Source: Cadophora sp. MPI-SDFR-AT-0126 (Eukaryota; Ascomycota; Leotiomycetes; Helotiales; Ploettnerulaceae). Taken from it: a DNA stretch of 64,000 nucleotides. The notes under the pieces are model-generated. The model was not told the origin of the DNA and searched no databases. It worked only from the letters and a program-made list of their open reading frames with translations. Both the position numbers and the translations under genes were made by a program. Below, piece after piece: positions 50,158-60,927 of the stretch (within the stretch, counting starts at the first letter, position 1; every line of letters begins with the position of its first letter). The stretch is taken from positions 1,054,001 through 1,118,000 of the forward strand of contig JAGMVK010000016.1 of NCBI GenBank assembly GCA_020747065.1, read 5' to 3'.

Positions 50158-51726
50158 ATGGCCAGCAAAGCCATGTGGGAGGTAGACCCAGAGACTCGAT
50201 CCAAGGTTTGTTCTCCGTCTCTCCAAAACCACTCTCTCTTGCCATGGCACCATGCTGATCCTCATCAAAGCTCCTCGAAATCCAAAAAGTGAACGGTAAC
50301 GACCGATGCGCAGACTGCGGAGCGCCATCACCACAATGGGCATCCCCCAAGTTTGGCGTCTTCATCTGCCTCAGCTGCGCCGGCGTACATCGCGGATTGG
50401 GCGTTCATATCAGTTTCGTGCGCAGTATCACGATGGATGCGTTCAAGGCTATGGAGATTGAGAGGATGCGACTTGGGGGGAACAAGCCGTGGAGGGAGTT
50501 CTTTGAGAATGCGGATGCGAATAAGATGGCGGGGATTAGGTGAGTGGGCTTTCTCTTTGGAAGTAGGCTGGATGCATTGTCTATGGAGAGGCAGAAGTTT
50601 GGCTATACGAATTGGTAATGGAGGTCATCTTGGGATTGAATAATGCGGATTGTGTCAAGTGGGAGGAGGTATTTGAACATGGCTGATAAATAACATCACA
50701 GCTGGGACGATGCCACGATCGCAGAACGATATTCAGGAGAAGTAGGAGAGGAATGGAAAGAACGCTTATCCGCCAAAGTCGAAGGTAGAGAATATGTCCC
50801 GGGGACTAAACCACCACCCTCTAAAACCGCCACACCCTCTTCCAACTCCCGCAGCCAAACACCCATGGGTCGCACATCCTCCCCCTCTCTCTCCGCCCCA
50901 GCTCAAGGCGGCAAAGCCAAAGTCGACGACAAGTACTTCGCTGGTCTAGGCGCCGCCAACGCCAGCCGCTCTGCAGATCTCCCACCCTCACAGGGAGGCA
51001 AGTACGGCGGATTTGGAAGCACGCCTATCGAACGACCATCCAACGACCCAAAATTACCTGGCTTGGACGATCTGCAGCGGGATCCTGTGGCGGCTTTGAC
51101 GAAGGGCTTCGGTTGGTTTACTACGACGGTGGGCAAGACGGCGAAGACGGTCAATGAGGGTTATATCCAGCCTACGGCTTTGAAGGTACCTACCCCTGCT
51201 TATCTCCCGAGCGAGAGGCCGAATTCTCGGACCAGGACGAGACGTGTATTGGAATGATGTGATAGCATAAGCTATCATGGCATCTCTTGATTGGGCATAC
51301 CAAGTCACAAATACTCTCTGTATGGAAAGACACATGGGCTCAGGAACAACCTTCGACGAGACACAGACTGACGACTCCCCGCTTTCACAGGTAGCAGAAA
51401 GCGACCTCGCAGCACAAGCCCGCATCGCAGCCGCCAACGTCGCGAAAGGCGCACAAACAGGTGCCAAGAGCGCGGCAGACGGCTTCAACCGCTTCGTCGA
51501 AGGAAATGGTGGCTCGGGTACCAGTAGCGGAGGAGCGTACAGATCGATGCCGTTGGACGAGAGTAAGAAGGATTTCTGGGATAGTTTTGCTGAGGCCGGC
51601 GCGGCGAGACAGACGGGTGGTGGGGCGGGGAGTAGTGCCATCGGAACGGGCGCTGTGAAGAAGAGTGGTGCTGGGGGAGGCGCGGCGAAGGGGAAGATGG
51701 ATGAGGATAATTGGGATAAGTGGTAA
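50158..51726 (+). CDS. GCS1: ADP-ribosylation factor GTPase-activating protein (Gcs1/ArfGAP1 type)
   Basis: Four exons (50158-50205, 50271-50539, 50702-51185, 51391-51726) give 378 residues. The protein stimulates GTP hydrolysis on Arf1 at the Golgi and so drives COPI uncoating. The ArfGAP zinc finger is complete: Cys29, Cys32, Cys49 and Cys52 (CADC ... CLSC), followed by GVHRGLGVH with the arginine finger Arg57 and [10 protein letters not shown] Ser/Pro-rich linker follows. The motif [23 protein letters not shown] is an amphipathic, curvature-sensing (ALPS-like) helix. The C-terminus is Gly/Ala-rich and ends DEDNWDKW, as in other fungal Gcs1 proteins. Intron 3 (51186-51390) is long and open in frame to about 51257; retention would replace the C-terminus with a basic tail. 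Confidence 0.93.
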
Positions 51727-53027
51727 TTGGGAGGGGAAGGAGATGATTGGTGAATGAAGTATCTATGGAGAGAAAGATGCATAGAACCGGGTGATTTCAA
51801 GCGATTCATAGCTGGTTCCGGATGTTGGCTGGGATGAGGAAATGCGAGGAAATGTGTATGTATAGATAGAATATTTTGTTTTTCTTCTGCTTCTTGCATT
51901 TTTCTGCGTTGAGCGCCGAGAGAACATCATGCAGCGCACATCTAAACATCTCAAGTTTCTGACCTCAAGTTCGCGGCATCTCTTTTCCGTTATCATCTCA
52001 TAATTTCAGCCTCAAACTTCAAGTGAAGCTAGCTGAACGATGGATTGTTGCATTGCATGGCGTTGTACATACATATACACACACATATAAGGACCGGTCT
52101 TCGGACACCTCCAGAATGTCCAGATATTCTTTTCTAGATAGCCTGACATGTCTCGGCCCGCATGTGCTTGTTTAACATGCGGGTTTACTGTCCGGAAAAT
52201 TACTGTGATGATCTTGAAGTCAAAATAAGCCTTCACGTCTCCATTGAAACTTTCCGGCCACCGCAGCTTACAGCATGTTATGTACGCACGGATAGAGTAC
52301 TCGCAGGGGTACCATCCAGTCAGACGATCAGGAAATTTGTTTAGTGATGATATGGAAGCTTAGGATGTGGTGCGTTGACGTTGGATGATCGGTGCCGTGA
52401 GCTCGGCGTTTACGGATTTTAGTTTTGGGATGTCGGAGGGGACTTGAGAAGTTTACCGATGTCGTACCGTTCTGCGTACACGTACTATACAGCTTTTCAA
52501 TTTAGCTTTCTTCTTTCGTCGGTAGGGATCCAGTGGTTTTGTATAAGAGCGGAGAGGTTCCGTCGTCAGGATGAAATTGAAAGTTTCGTCTCAGTTCAGT
52601 GGGATACATCACTTCGGTCCAGCTCAAGCGAAGTTGAAACTTGAGAATTGGCGGTTTTCGAAAGGGAGAAGATTCTCTGGCTTTTGTTCTGAGGGATCGG
52701 CTAGTCCTTTGCATTTGCGGTCATCTTATTGGCGAAAGGTCTCCTCTTCTTCGGCAATCAAAGCAAACACACATACGAGCCTGAGCAGCGTCGCCCGATA
52801 TCACGATCTACCCCCGCTCCTCTATATCTCGTACTTTCTCACCACAACGCACCATACCCCAGTCCAAAAAGCTACCATCACATCCTCAATCTACTTACTT
52901 CTCGGCCCACAACCGGGTGTGTCGTCCTCCTCTCAGAACCCTGATCAGCACCAGTACCACCATCAACTTCACAACCAGACCCAGTATCAAAACCAAGACA
53001 AGAGGCGCAAGTGTAAACACATACACA
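51727..53027. other. Intergenic, no supported gene
   Basis: 3' flank of the ArfGAP gene and upstream region of the dienelactone-hydrolase gene, both plus strand. The frame at 52571-53077 overlaps the next gene's start in another frame and is treated as chance; the stretch after 52780 is C/A-rich leader-like sequence. Confidence 0.5.
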
Positions 53028-54140
53028 ATGTCCACCTCAGGAATAACCTGTTCCGCCTGTCTGACAGGCAAGATTAAGACCGACACGCCAATCGGAACTG
53101 TGGAGAAGATCTTTGGGCGTGATACTTATGTTGCTCGTCCCTTAGATTCCAAGACTTCCAACTCGTCCGCAGCGACAGCAAGTGGAATAGATGCTGGGGC
53201 GAGTGGCAATGATGATAGTGTGAAAGGGGTTCAGAAGGCGAAAGGCGTTATTATTCTACTTTCGGATCTGTTTGGCTGGGAAGTGAGTAATTGTAGATTA
53301 CTTGCTGATAGCTATGCGAAGGAGGGTGGGTTCTTGGTGTTATTGCCGGATTTTATGGATGGTTAGTTTTCTCTCTTTTTTCTTTTCTCTCTTCACATTC
53401 TCCTCTTTATCCCACCACATACATCACCCTCCACCTCTCTTTCAAAGATTAACAGCCCGTCCCTCCAAACAGGCACAGCCCCACCCCCCTGGACAATGCA
53501 AACCATGGACTCCCTCCTCTCCCCCTCCCCCTCCCTCCTCACAACCCTCTTCAAGAAACCCCTCTGGGCACTCCAGATCGCCTCCCAAGCCATCCCCTTC
53601 CTCCTCCGCAACAAACAGTCTGTCGTCCTGCCTCGTATGCTGGCTTTCCACCGCGCACTTCGCGAAACTCCGCCGCCGGAGATGGAGGGATTGAAAGTCG
53701 GGAGTGCGGGGTTCTGCTGGGGTGGGAAGTATACGATTTTGTTGAGCCAGGGGGAGGGTGATGGTGAAGGGGAGGTAGGGAATATAAAGGGGGAAAACTT
53801 GATCGATGCAGCGTTCGTGGCGCATCCGAGTAAGATGGCTTTTCCGAGTGATTGGGAGAAGATCGCTGTTCCATTCAGCATGGCGATCGGGGATGTGGAT
53901 ATGGGGATCAAGATCGAGCATGTGCGGGAGATTCAGGGGGTTCTTGAGAAGAAGATGAAGGGTGGTGTGGGTGAAGGAGCAAGTGTTAGTAAAGATGAGT
54001 ATGTGAGTGAGGTTGTGGTTTATGAGGGTGCCAAACATGGATTTGCTATTAGAGGGGATTGGGAGGATGAGGGGCAGAGGAAGAGTGCGGAGGCGGCGAA
54101 GGGACAGGCTTTGGGGTGGTTTGCGAGATGGTTGATCTAG
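53028..54140 (+). CDS. Dienelactone hydrolase family protein
   Basis: Two exons (53028-53361, 53473-54140; intron GTTAGT...AAACAG) give 333 residues of alpha/beta-hydrolase fold. The start MSTSGITCSACLTGKI and the motifs KGVIILLSDLFGWE, LADSYAKEGGFLVLLPDF, GFCWGGKY and AKHGFAIRGDW are typical of the fungal group. The nucleophile Cys lies in GFCWGG, the His in KHGF, and the acidic residue near IGDVDMG. The family cleaves dienelactones and related lactones or esters; fungal members are mostly of unknown substrate. It is longer than the usual 250 residues because of a Ser/Asn-rich insert near residue 40-60 and a Gly/Glu-rich insert near 230. No signal peptide is seen, so it is probably cytosolic. 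Confidence 0.88.
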
Positions 54141-54827
54141 TTTTCAAGGCTCTAGAGAGGTCAATGGTCCTATTTTGAACTCGGATATTGTGGATAATTG
54201 TTCATGTGGAGTGTGGAGGTGCCTGGCTTGTGCTGTTATCTTCTAGTTCTAGTGCTGCCAAGCGTTTAGCGAATGCTCTTTTTCTCTGAAGTCAACAAAC
54301 TCTCATACAATACCCAGCTCTCAGTCTTACATGCTCAATAAATCATAAAGAGGATAGTTGTGCCTTGTTCAACACGGTTCTCATTCAAGGTGACCTCTAG
54401 ACTTTGAGAAGCTACGAGAAAGGGCTAGTTGTGACAAAATGCGGGCTGGTCCTTTCTTTGGGAGAGCTGACTCTTTCGGAATCTCAGTCGCAATGGACTG
54501 CTTGAAAACCAAGTATCCGGGGGTCAAGTATGTTAACTCTTTGCACGATTTCAAGACGATGCACGATTCGAAAGACGTTCTGTGTTGTACAGAAGGCTTT
54601 CGCATTCTCGCACATATCTCGTTTACCTAACAACATATCAGACCTCAAAAGCACATCACTCAGAGACGACAAATCAGAAGGAGCAGATCTCCGCAGAAAT
54701 CAAAGCCTCGCCAAAAGAACTTTAACGATCTATAGAAGAAGAAGAAGAAGTGGAAGAAGAGAAGAAGTTTAGATAAGCGGACATTTAGTATCAATCACCA
54801 CCCCATCCTTCTTTTGGAATCATATCG
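54141..54827. other. Intergenic, no supported gene
   Basis: Converging 3' flanks of the dienelactone-hydrolase gene and the left Zn2Cys6 copy. A GAA-rich purine tract lies near 54737-54770. Nothing is recognised. Confidence 0.5.
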
Positions 54828-55922
54828 TTAGTGTTTGTACAACCGAAATTGTTCAATATCTAGTACGAATTGATCCGGCCGCAACTTGATAGGTAGACCG
54901 AGCTGAGATCCAAGGTATACCAGAAAATGTGCGAGTATCTGACAAAGGTGACTCTGCATCGAGCGAATTGTTGGAAAGGCTTCCAAAATTTCGCAATACT
55001 CTTCTCGCCACAGGATTCCTACGGCCAAGATCATACCAAATACCCCAAGGAATAAGATACGGAGCTGATCAACTGTGGACCTTGCCAAGCACGTTGGCTT
55101 GAGCTTCTCATCCAGGTACGTCAATAATTGATTTCCAGCCACTAATACGAGCTCGGAATGGTTCGGGGCAGTAAGAAGAGAATTGTCACTCCTCGTGTAA
55201 GTGCGCGAGGTGGCATATATCACCTTCGGGAAATGAGGGAATTGATCTACGACCCAGGTCGCGATGATGTTCAAGGACTTTGGGAATGATACAGGCCCAA
55301 CTCTGCTGGTTCTGGATTCCTCAAGAATATTGAGGAAGTTGAAAATATCGCAGAAAAGTGACTCTAGATCCCATGTCATTTGATCTCCAAAAAGGGAGAT
55401 GGTAGCGGCAGTCGATCCGGAAATTATCTCGTTAACGATGATCGAACGTTGGGGCGACGAGAAGCCTAGATAATGTCAACTTCCACCATCGTGAAGCGTT
55501 GGTGCTTGCACCGCCACTTACAGACTTCGAAAACACTGACCTCCCTCAGCTTTGTCCGAATACACCCAGAGAACGACAATGTCCTCTTCTCATGGTTGTG
55601 TGTCATGAAGACCAATTGCTCACAAGTGGTACAAATATCGCCGTCAGAGCACTGTGCAAATCACTCAGATATGCCCAATCATCTCCTGGTATCCATCTTC
55701 CTTCTATCCCAACAGAGTCAACAGGCAACTTACCTTGATCTTCAAAAGTGAACATCGTAGACAGCAGCGCTTGTCTCTGACAGCCTTGACCTCCTCGCGA
55801 CGTTTGGCATTGAACTTTCACCGCTTGCGCGCTGCTGGGTAAGTTGTGTTTTTGGATACTCGGAATGTGTGCTGTCCGTCTGTCTGTCCACTTCGAACAG
55901 CCTTCGACATCGACTGAGGCAT
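54828..55922 (-). pseudogene. Zn2Cys6 zinc-cluster protein, left copy, with in-frame stop
   Basis: Exons 55734-55922, 55522-55651 and 54828-55465 parallel those of the right-hand copy (56471-58094) in position and phase. The start MPQSMSKAVRS and TFRVSKNTT align with the copy's MPPSKPKPRA and TFKVSKQTS. At codon 35 (55818-55820) a TGA interrupts the frame, before the zinc cluster (KRCCLRCSLLKIK, then CSDGDICTTC, and Cys in FSGCIRTKL). No in-frame ATG follows before the cluster and no plausible intron removes the TGA. Further on, ILAVGI, ICQILAH-like and YLGSQLGLP match the copy, but the protein ends at FRLYKH, about 130 residues early. It is best read as a decaying paralogue; readthrough or a sequencing error is an alternative. 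Confidence 0.72.
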
Positions 55923-56470
55923 GATAAGCGGCGCAAGGAAAGAAGTCAGTCGGGGTTGAGAATGATGAAATGGAATGGAATGGAATGGAACAGATGCGAT
56001 GCGCTTTCTTCGAGGGAAAAGCCAGCATATTTATGTCCAAGACTCCTCAGGTTGTCCAAAATCAGGAATCCTCTGGTGAGGTGGTGAGGCTGGAATGGCT
56101 TGCAGGACACTCGATGATTGGCTGTCCACAACTTCACCGAATTGCCAATTCGAGAGTAGCGTCCGCCCTGCTGCTGTGCGAGTTTGACTGCATATTACTG
56201 GGTAAGTGGCCAGTCGTATCTATTCATTCGCTCAGCACAATTCACAATACCGTGTTCGATTCGAGAATTATGTACGTATGAGTAAGTTCAGGTACATAGT
56301 TACGCTTCTTCTACGCCAATGCAACTGATCAAGCCGTCGAATTCTGTTCACACATCTCTTTGTTTCAATATGTTAAACAAATCTCTCTATCGATTTCGAA
56401 TAGCAACCATAAAGCAGAAAGAAAACAAACGTAAATGAACGCTGGAAAGCTCGTCTTCAATTTCGAGATA
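55923..56470. other. Intergenic between the two Zn2Cys6 copies
   Basis: Short spacer between tandem minus-strand copies, with a TGGAA repeat (about 55971-55990) just upstream of the left copy. No exon is supported. Confidence 0.5.
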
Positions 56471-58094
56471 TCAGACCAACAAATGCTCTGTTCTCTCCGG
56501 CTCGACTAAAACCCGGCACGTACATCCCGCCTCGGCTACGGAATCAATAAACTTCCAAGCGTTCAGATGTGCAGGGTTTGAATCGCTGATTGCACTATCC
56601 ATGCCTCCAGAGGGAGGGTCAAGTGTCTTTCTGTTACTTAGCAAAATACTCCACACTAGGATCAGGAAACTCACTCCAGGGTGGAGGAAGCCAGAGCAGA
56701 AATCTGGAGTTGCGAAGTTCGACTCATGTGCGGCGTGGGCTTCTGATAGCAGATCCCAACCATTCGGCGCATCATGATACTGGAACTCCCCACTGGCTCC
56801 TGTGATTTGGATCCGAGTCGTATGCATACTCATACACTCATCATTTTGTATATAATCCACGCCACCAAAGTCCGAACAGAGTCCAGCAAACCGAGAATCG
56901 TCACAACCAAGTCCAGAAAGCGTTCCAAACTCAGCAGCCCCAACATCAAAGCCCTGCGGTCCGCCAAATGGGCTACTCCACCGAAAGATCCCCTGCTTCC
57001 GCCACTTCTCCGGAGCAGCCTCAAGCATGAACCGCTCCGTGCCACCCGCCAACGGCAAGCCGAGCTGCGAGCCCAAGTACGTCACATAGTGCGCAAGGAT
57101 CTGACAGATGTGTTCCTGCATGGCCTTGAACTGCCGTTGCTTCTCAGGCGTCCTCACATTCACTGCCTTGTCGTCTGCATACCCGACAGCGAGGATCGTC
57201 CCGAACGCCAGCAGGAACAAGGCGCGGATATCGTCACCAGTGCATTTTGCCAGTTTCTGTGGTTTAAATTTGTCATCTAGGTACTTGAGAAAGTTATGGC
57301 CTGCTACAGAGCCGATTTGGAGGAGGTCGGTAATGCTGTATTCGTGGTTGTTTGGTGCTGTTTGTTGGATGTGGGCGAGGGAGGTAGCGTACAGCATCAG
57401 CTGGAAATTCATACCCGATTTCTCGTCTAAAGAAGTCGAAGAGTCAAGGATGGTGTGGAGGAACTCGGGGGAGGACATCGTTCCTACTTTGCTGGTGTTG
57501 GAGAGGAGGGGGTTGTTGAGCCACTGGACGATATCGTTGACGAGAGCCTCGGTATTCCAAGTCACATCGTGAGCAAAGTCGAGAGAGATCTCTGTGGATG
57601 CTAAAACATCGCTCTTGGCGAGAATGAGATCTAAACTGTCTGAATCATTGCTCGGGAGATCTGCCGTACCAGTCAGAAAGGCCTATCTTCTTCGCAATGA
57701 AGCTGGGGTGCTGTACTTACACGATTCGAACGGACTGACTTCGTGCAGCTTGGTCCTGATGCATGCGGCAAAAGGAAGAATCCTGTTATGTAGACTCTTC
57801 TTGCCGGCCAGATTGGAGCAATTCGCGCAAATATCACCGGGTGTGCACTAGATGCCTTTTATCAGCATATCACGTTTTCTCATTTCACTCTTAACAGCTC
57901 CCACGACCACATACTTTGACCCTCGCAAGCGAGCAGCGAAGACATGCTCTCAGATTTCGCATAGCTGCAACTTTTTGTCGCTCCTCTGGTCCCAACCTTG
58001 CTCTTACACGGCCAGAAGTCTGTTTCGAGACTTTGAAAGTGTTGAAGCCAGCAGCCTGTGGGACTGCTCGAGGCTTAGGTTTCGAAGGCGGCAT
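56471..58094 (-). CDS. Zn2Cys6 zinc-cluster regulator-like protein, right copy
   Basis: Three exons (57915-58094, 57721-57847, 56471-57660) give 498 residues. The N-terminus is basic (MPPSKPKPRAVPQ, RVRARLGPEERQKVAAMR). The zinc cluster is CLRC-SLARVK-C-TPGDI-C-ANC, with the sixth Cys 18 residues later (FAACIRTKLHEV) instead of the usual 6-8, a long-loop variant. An intron falls exactly before the third Cys. The middle region (residues about 140-320) has TWNTEALVNDIVQWLNN, LKYLDDKFKPQKLAK, FLLAFGTILAVGY and ICQILAHYVTYLGSQLGLP, an all-helical fold shared with the left copy. The C-terminal part has a hydrophobic stretch FLHPGVSFLILVWSILLSNR, so a membrane anchor is possible. Likely a transcription-factor-type protein; targets unknown. 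Confidence 0.8.
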
Positions 58095-59552
58095 GACGAT
58101 CAATGAAGCTCAAAAGAGTGAGGCAATGGAAGATGTGTATAGTGTAGTTTGATGATGATGTATTCCGATCTATCTCTGGGGGATTTAATGTCGTTATATG
58201 TCTAGCGGAACGCAGCCTCGTCGTCGTTTCATCCACGTGAGAATCTGAAGCTGGAGGAAGTGAGGCTGGCGTGGCTTGAGTTACAGCCAAATGATTGGAC
58301 GCACATATCAAAAGAGACATCTCCTCACCGAATTCCCTTTCCGAGACTAGCTTGCAACATACCCTGAGGCTACATCCACTGGACAAGCACATCCTCAATT
58401 TCGCATAGGATAACAGAAGAAGACTTGGATTCCGCTCTTGGGAAATTTTCACTCTTTCCACTACACCGGCATGCAACATCACGAAAAATTCTCCAATTGA
58501 AATTAAAAGAACTGCATAGAGGGGAAAAAAAAGAAAGAAAGGAAAAACAATAATCCTGCTTGTGGAAGATGGGGGAAAAGAAGAAGAGTTCAGTGCCACA
58601 GGGTAGGGTGTTTTAACCGGCATGTGAAGAACGCCACGCGTAGCCTGATTCGAAATCACAACACCCAACGAACCCCCATCCCCCCAAAAGAATACAAAGT
58701 CAATGACCCCAAAACTTTCCCTGCCCTCCAGCTTCCAAAGAGAAATCTCAATCCACACCATATACATCTTAAATTCAACCTCAACCCTATACCTCTTTCT
58801 TCCCTTTCAAGTCCCTAAAGCTCGCGAACAAACAAACAGACAAACGACACTGCAGCTACAGCTACCACCATAGATGACCATGTCCATAGATCCTGCCGCT
58901 GCGCACTAGCACTAGGACATAGTTACAACATGACATGAGAAAAGAAAGGCCAAAAATAGAATTATGATTGGGAATGTGCTTGAAGGTGAGAGTAAGAGTG
59001 GGAGGTTGAAAGATGCAGGTGATGATGTGATGTGATGTAGTGATGGATGTAGTGATGTGATGTGATGTTACTCCCCGTTCGATGCTAGTGAGTGAGCAAA
59101 CAACCGTAAAGACATAACGAAAGAAAGGCAGAATGAAAAAAAAAAAGCAGAACCATTGTATAGCGCAGTATGCAATGCTCCCACATACAGAAAGAGCTTA
59201 TAAACCAAGTCACTTGTAAACGGATATCGCCGTACTAGACTTCTTTTCTCTTTTATCAACGGCTTCAAACGGATCGGACCGGACTGGCGCCAGGCCTCGC
59301 TTACTTCCACACCAAGGACACACCAGGACACCACAAACGTCCCAAGGCTGGTACACTTGGAGGAAAATTTGCAATCATTAGCTATATCTTATCTTAGCTG
59401 AGCTCAACCAGCCATTTCTATACCACGGTGTATCGTTCTGGTGTCAACGTGCAAATCATACATAGATAGCAATCATTCCACCCAGGTCAAATTCCATCCA
59501 CCCAACGCCGGCGCGGTTAATTTCTCAAACAGCGATAACCTGTAAGACACAC
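58095..59552. other. Intergenic, with simple repeats
   Basis: No supported gene. It holds the promoter of the right Zn2Cys6 copy and the 3' flank of the DUF3712-type gene, both minus strand. GATGTGATGT-type repeats lie at 59020-59069, and A-rich runs near 58525-58545. Confidence 0.5.
59020..59069. repeat. Degenerate GATGT/GATG microsatellite
   Basis: Repeated TGATGTGATGTGATG and TGATGGATGTAG units cover about 50 bases. Simple sequence, intergenic. Confidence 0.8.
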
Positions 59553-60927
59553 TTATGAAGCTGTGGATGAAGTTGTGGGTGCAGATGATGTAGCGCTCGA
59601 TGTCGAGTTCGAAGCCGCTTTGAGAGCAGCAGCACTGTCGGCGAGGATCTGCTGGACGTTCATTTCAAGGACGAGGACGTTGGATTTGAGCGCTTTTTCC
59701 TGTTTGGTTGTCAGCAAGATTCTCACACGGCTCTTTGAGACCCTGTGTCATAGTGCAGCTTACATAGTAAGTCAAATGCTCGCCATTGCGAACCGAACTC
59801 TCTCCAATAATCGTCATGTTGACCTTTCCATTGACCAAAGCAGGGAGCACCTTCGTGTTATCGATGGTGCCGGACATGGGGAGGCTGTTGTCGCCAGGGG
59901 CGATCTTGAAGTTCAGGACTGTGGCGTTTCCGACGATGGTGTCGACTCCTTTGACGGGGACGGAGAGGGAAAGTGTTACGTTGCCCTGGGGTGGTGTTAG
60001 GGTTTACATATTTTTCGCAAAGGGAAAAGTAAAAAAGAGAGATGGGGAAGGAAATCTTACCATCTCGATAGTCATGAGGGAGGGGTTGGGGATGAACGCA
60101 TTTCCTTTCAAGTTAGGTGTACCGGGGGTAGCAAGAGGGTCGATGATCACATCAGTGGTGTTGAAGCCCTTCAATGCGTTGAGAGCTGGGATCATCAGTC
60201 TCATAAACCAGTAATACCAAGTTGGGGGGGGGGTGGGGGGGAACATACCCTTGTAAGTAGACGTAGAGTTGAACTTGATCTTCTGAACTGGGAGCTTTCC
60301 GAGATGCAACTTCGTTCTTCCCACCAAAGCAGTGGTAATGTTCTCCTGAGTCATGACCGCAACAGCATAGTCTCCGAGCGCATCCAGATCGTTAACCTTG
60401 ATAACTGTCTCGTCGATACTGGCACTGGTGGCCTTCTTGGCATGGATTCCAGGCATTGGGAGAGTCAACATCGAAACCGAAGCATAGGTACCGTTGGTGA
60501 CGAGGAAGAGGTCCGCTGGGAAGGGGTCGAGAGTGGGTGTAAAAGTACTGGGATTGTGCAGAATAGCATTTTGCGTGACTTCGACCGAGTCTGCAGTTGG
60601 GTTGAGGAAGTACGCCTCTCTGAACTCGAGACTTGAGTCATCGACTTGATGTTGTGCGATCCTGGGCATGCCAACATAGACTCTGAAATGTTGTGTTAAT
60701 GATGTCGATCTGTAAACGAGCACGAGTGGGCTTGGATTGGATACTTACACGAGAAGCGCAACGGTCAAGAAGATCAGACAAAATGCGATCAGATGCACCC
60801 ACCAAAATCTAGCACAATGTCTCTTTGCTTTCTGTCCAAACGTTTGCTTGCCTATGTAGTCCTGTTGTACATAAGTTTCGCTCTCGTTCTTGTCCGTAGA
60901 CCCATTGTGGGCGAATGCAGGAGACAT
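59553..60927 (-). CDS. DUF3712-type fungal membrane protein (LEA-like fold)
   Basis: Five exons (60749-60927, 60249-60682, 60061-60185, 59764-59985, 59553-59699) give 368 residues; every junction keeps phase. The N-terminus is cytosolic (MSPAFAHNGSTDKNESET), followed by a basic KAKRHCARFWW and one membrane helix (LIAFCLIFLTVALLVVYVG). The outside part has FPADLFLVTNGTYASVSML, VIKVNDLDALGDYAVAVM, KIKFNSTSTYK and FNTTDVIIDPLATPGTPNLKGNAFIPNPS, the repeated beta pattern of DUF3712 / LEA-like proteins of ascomycetes. N-x-S/T sites are frequent. The tail is Ser/Thr-rich (SSATSSAPTTSSTAS). Function is unknown for the family; a cell-surface or vacuolar role is only a guess. Intron 2 contains a long G/C homopolymer (60224-60241). 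Confidence 0.87.

Noticed and set aside
52571..53077. 168-codon frame ahead of the dienelactone-hydrolase gene
   Set aside because: It overlaps the true start at 53028 in a different frame; the sequence is leader-like and low in complexity.
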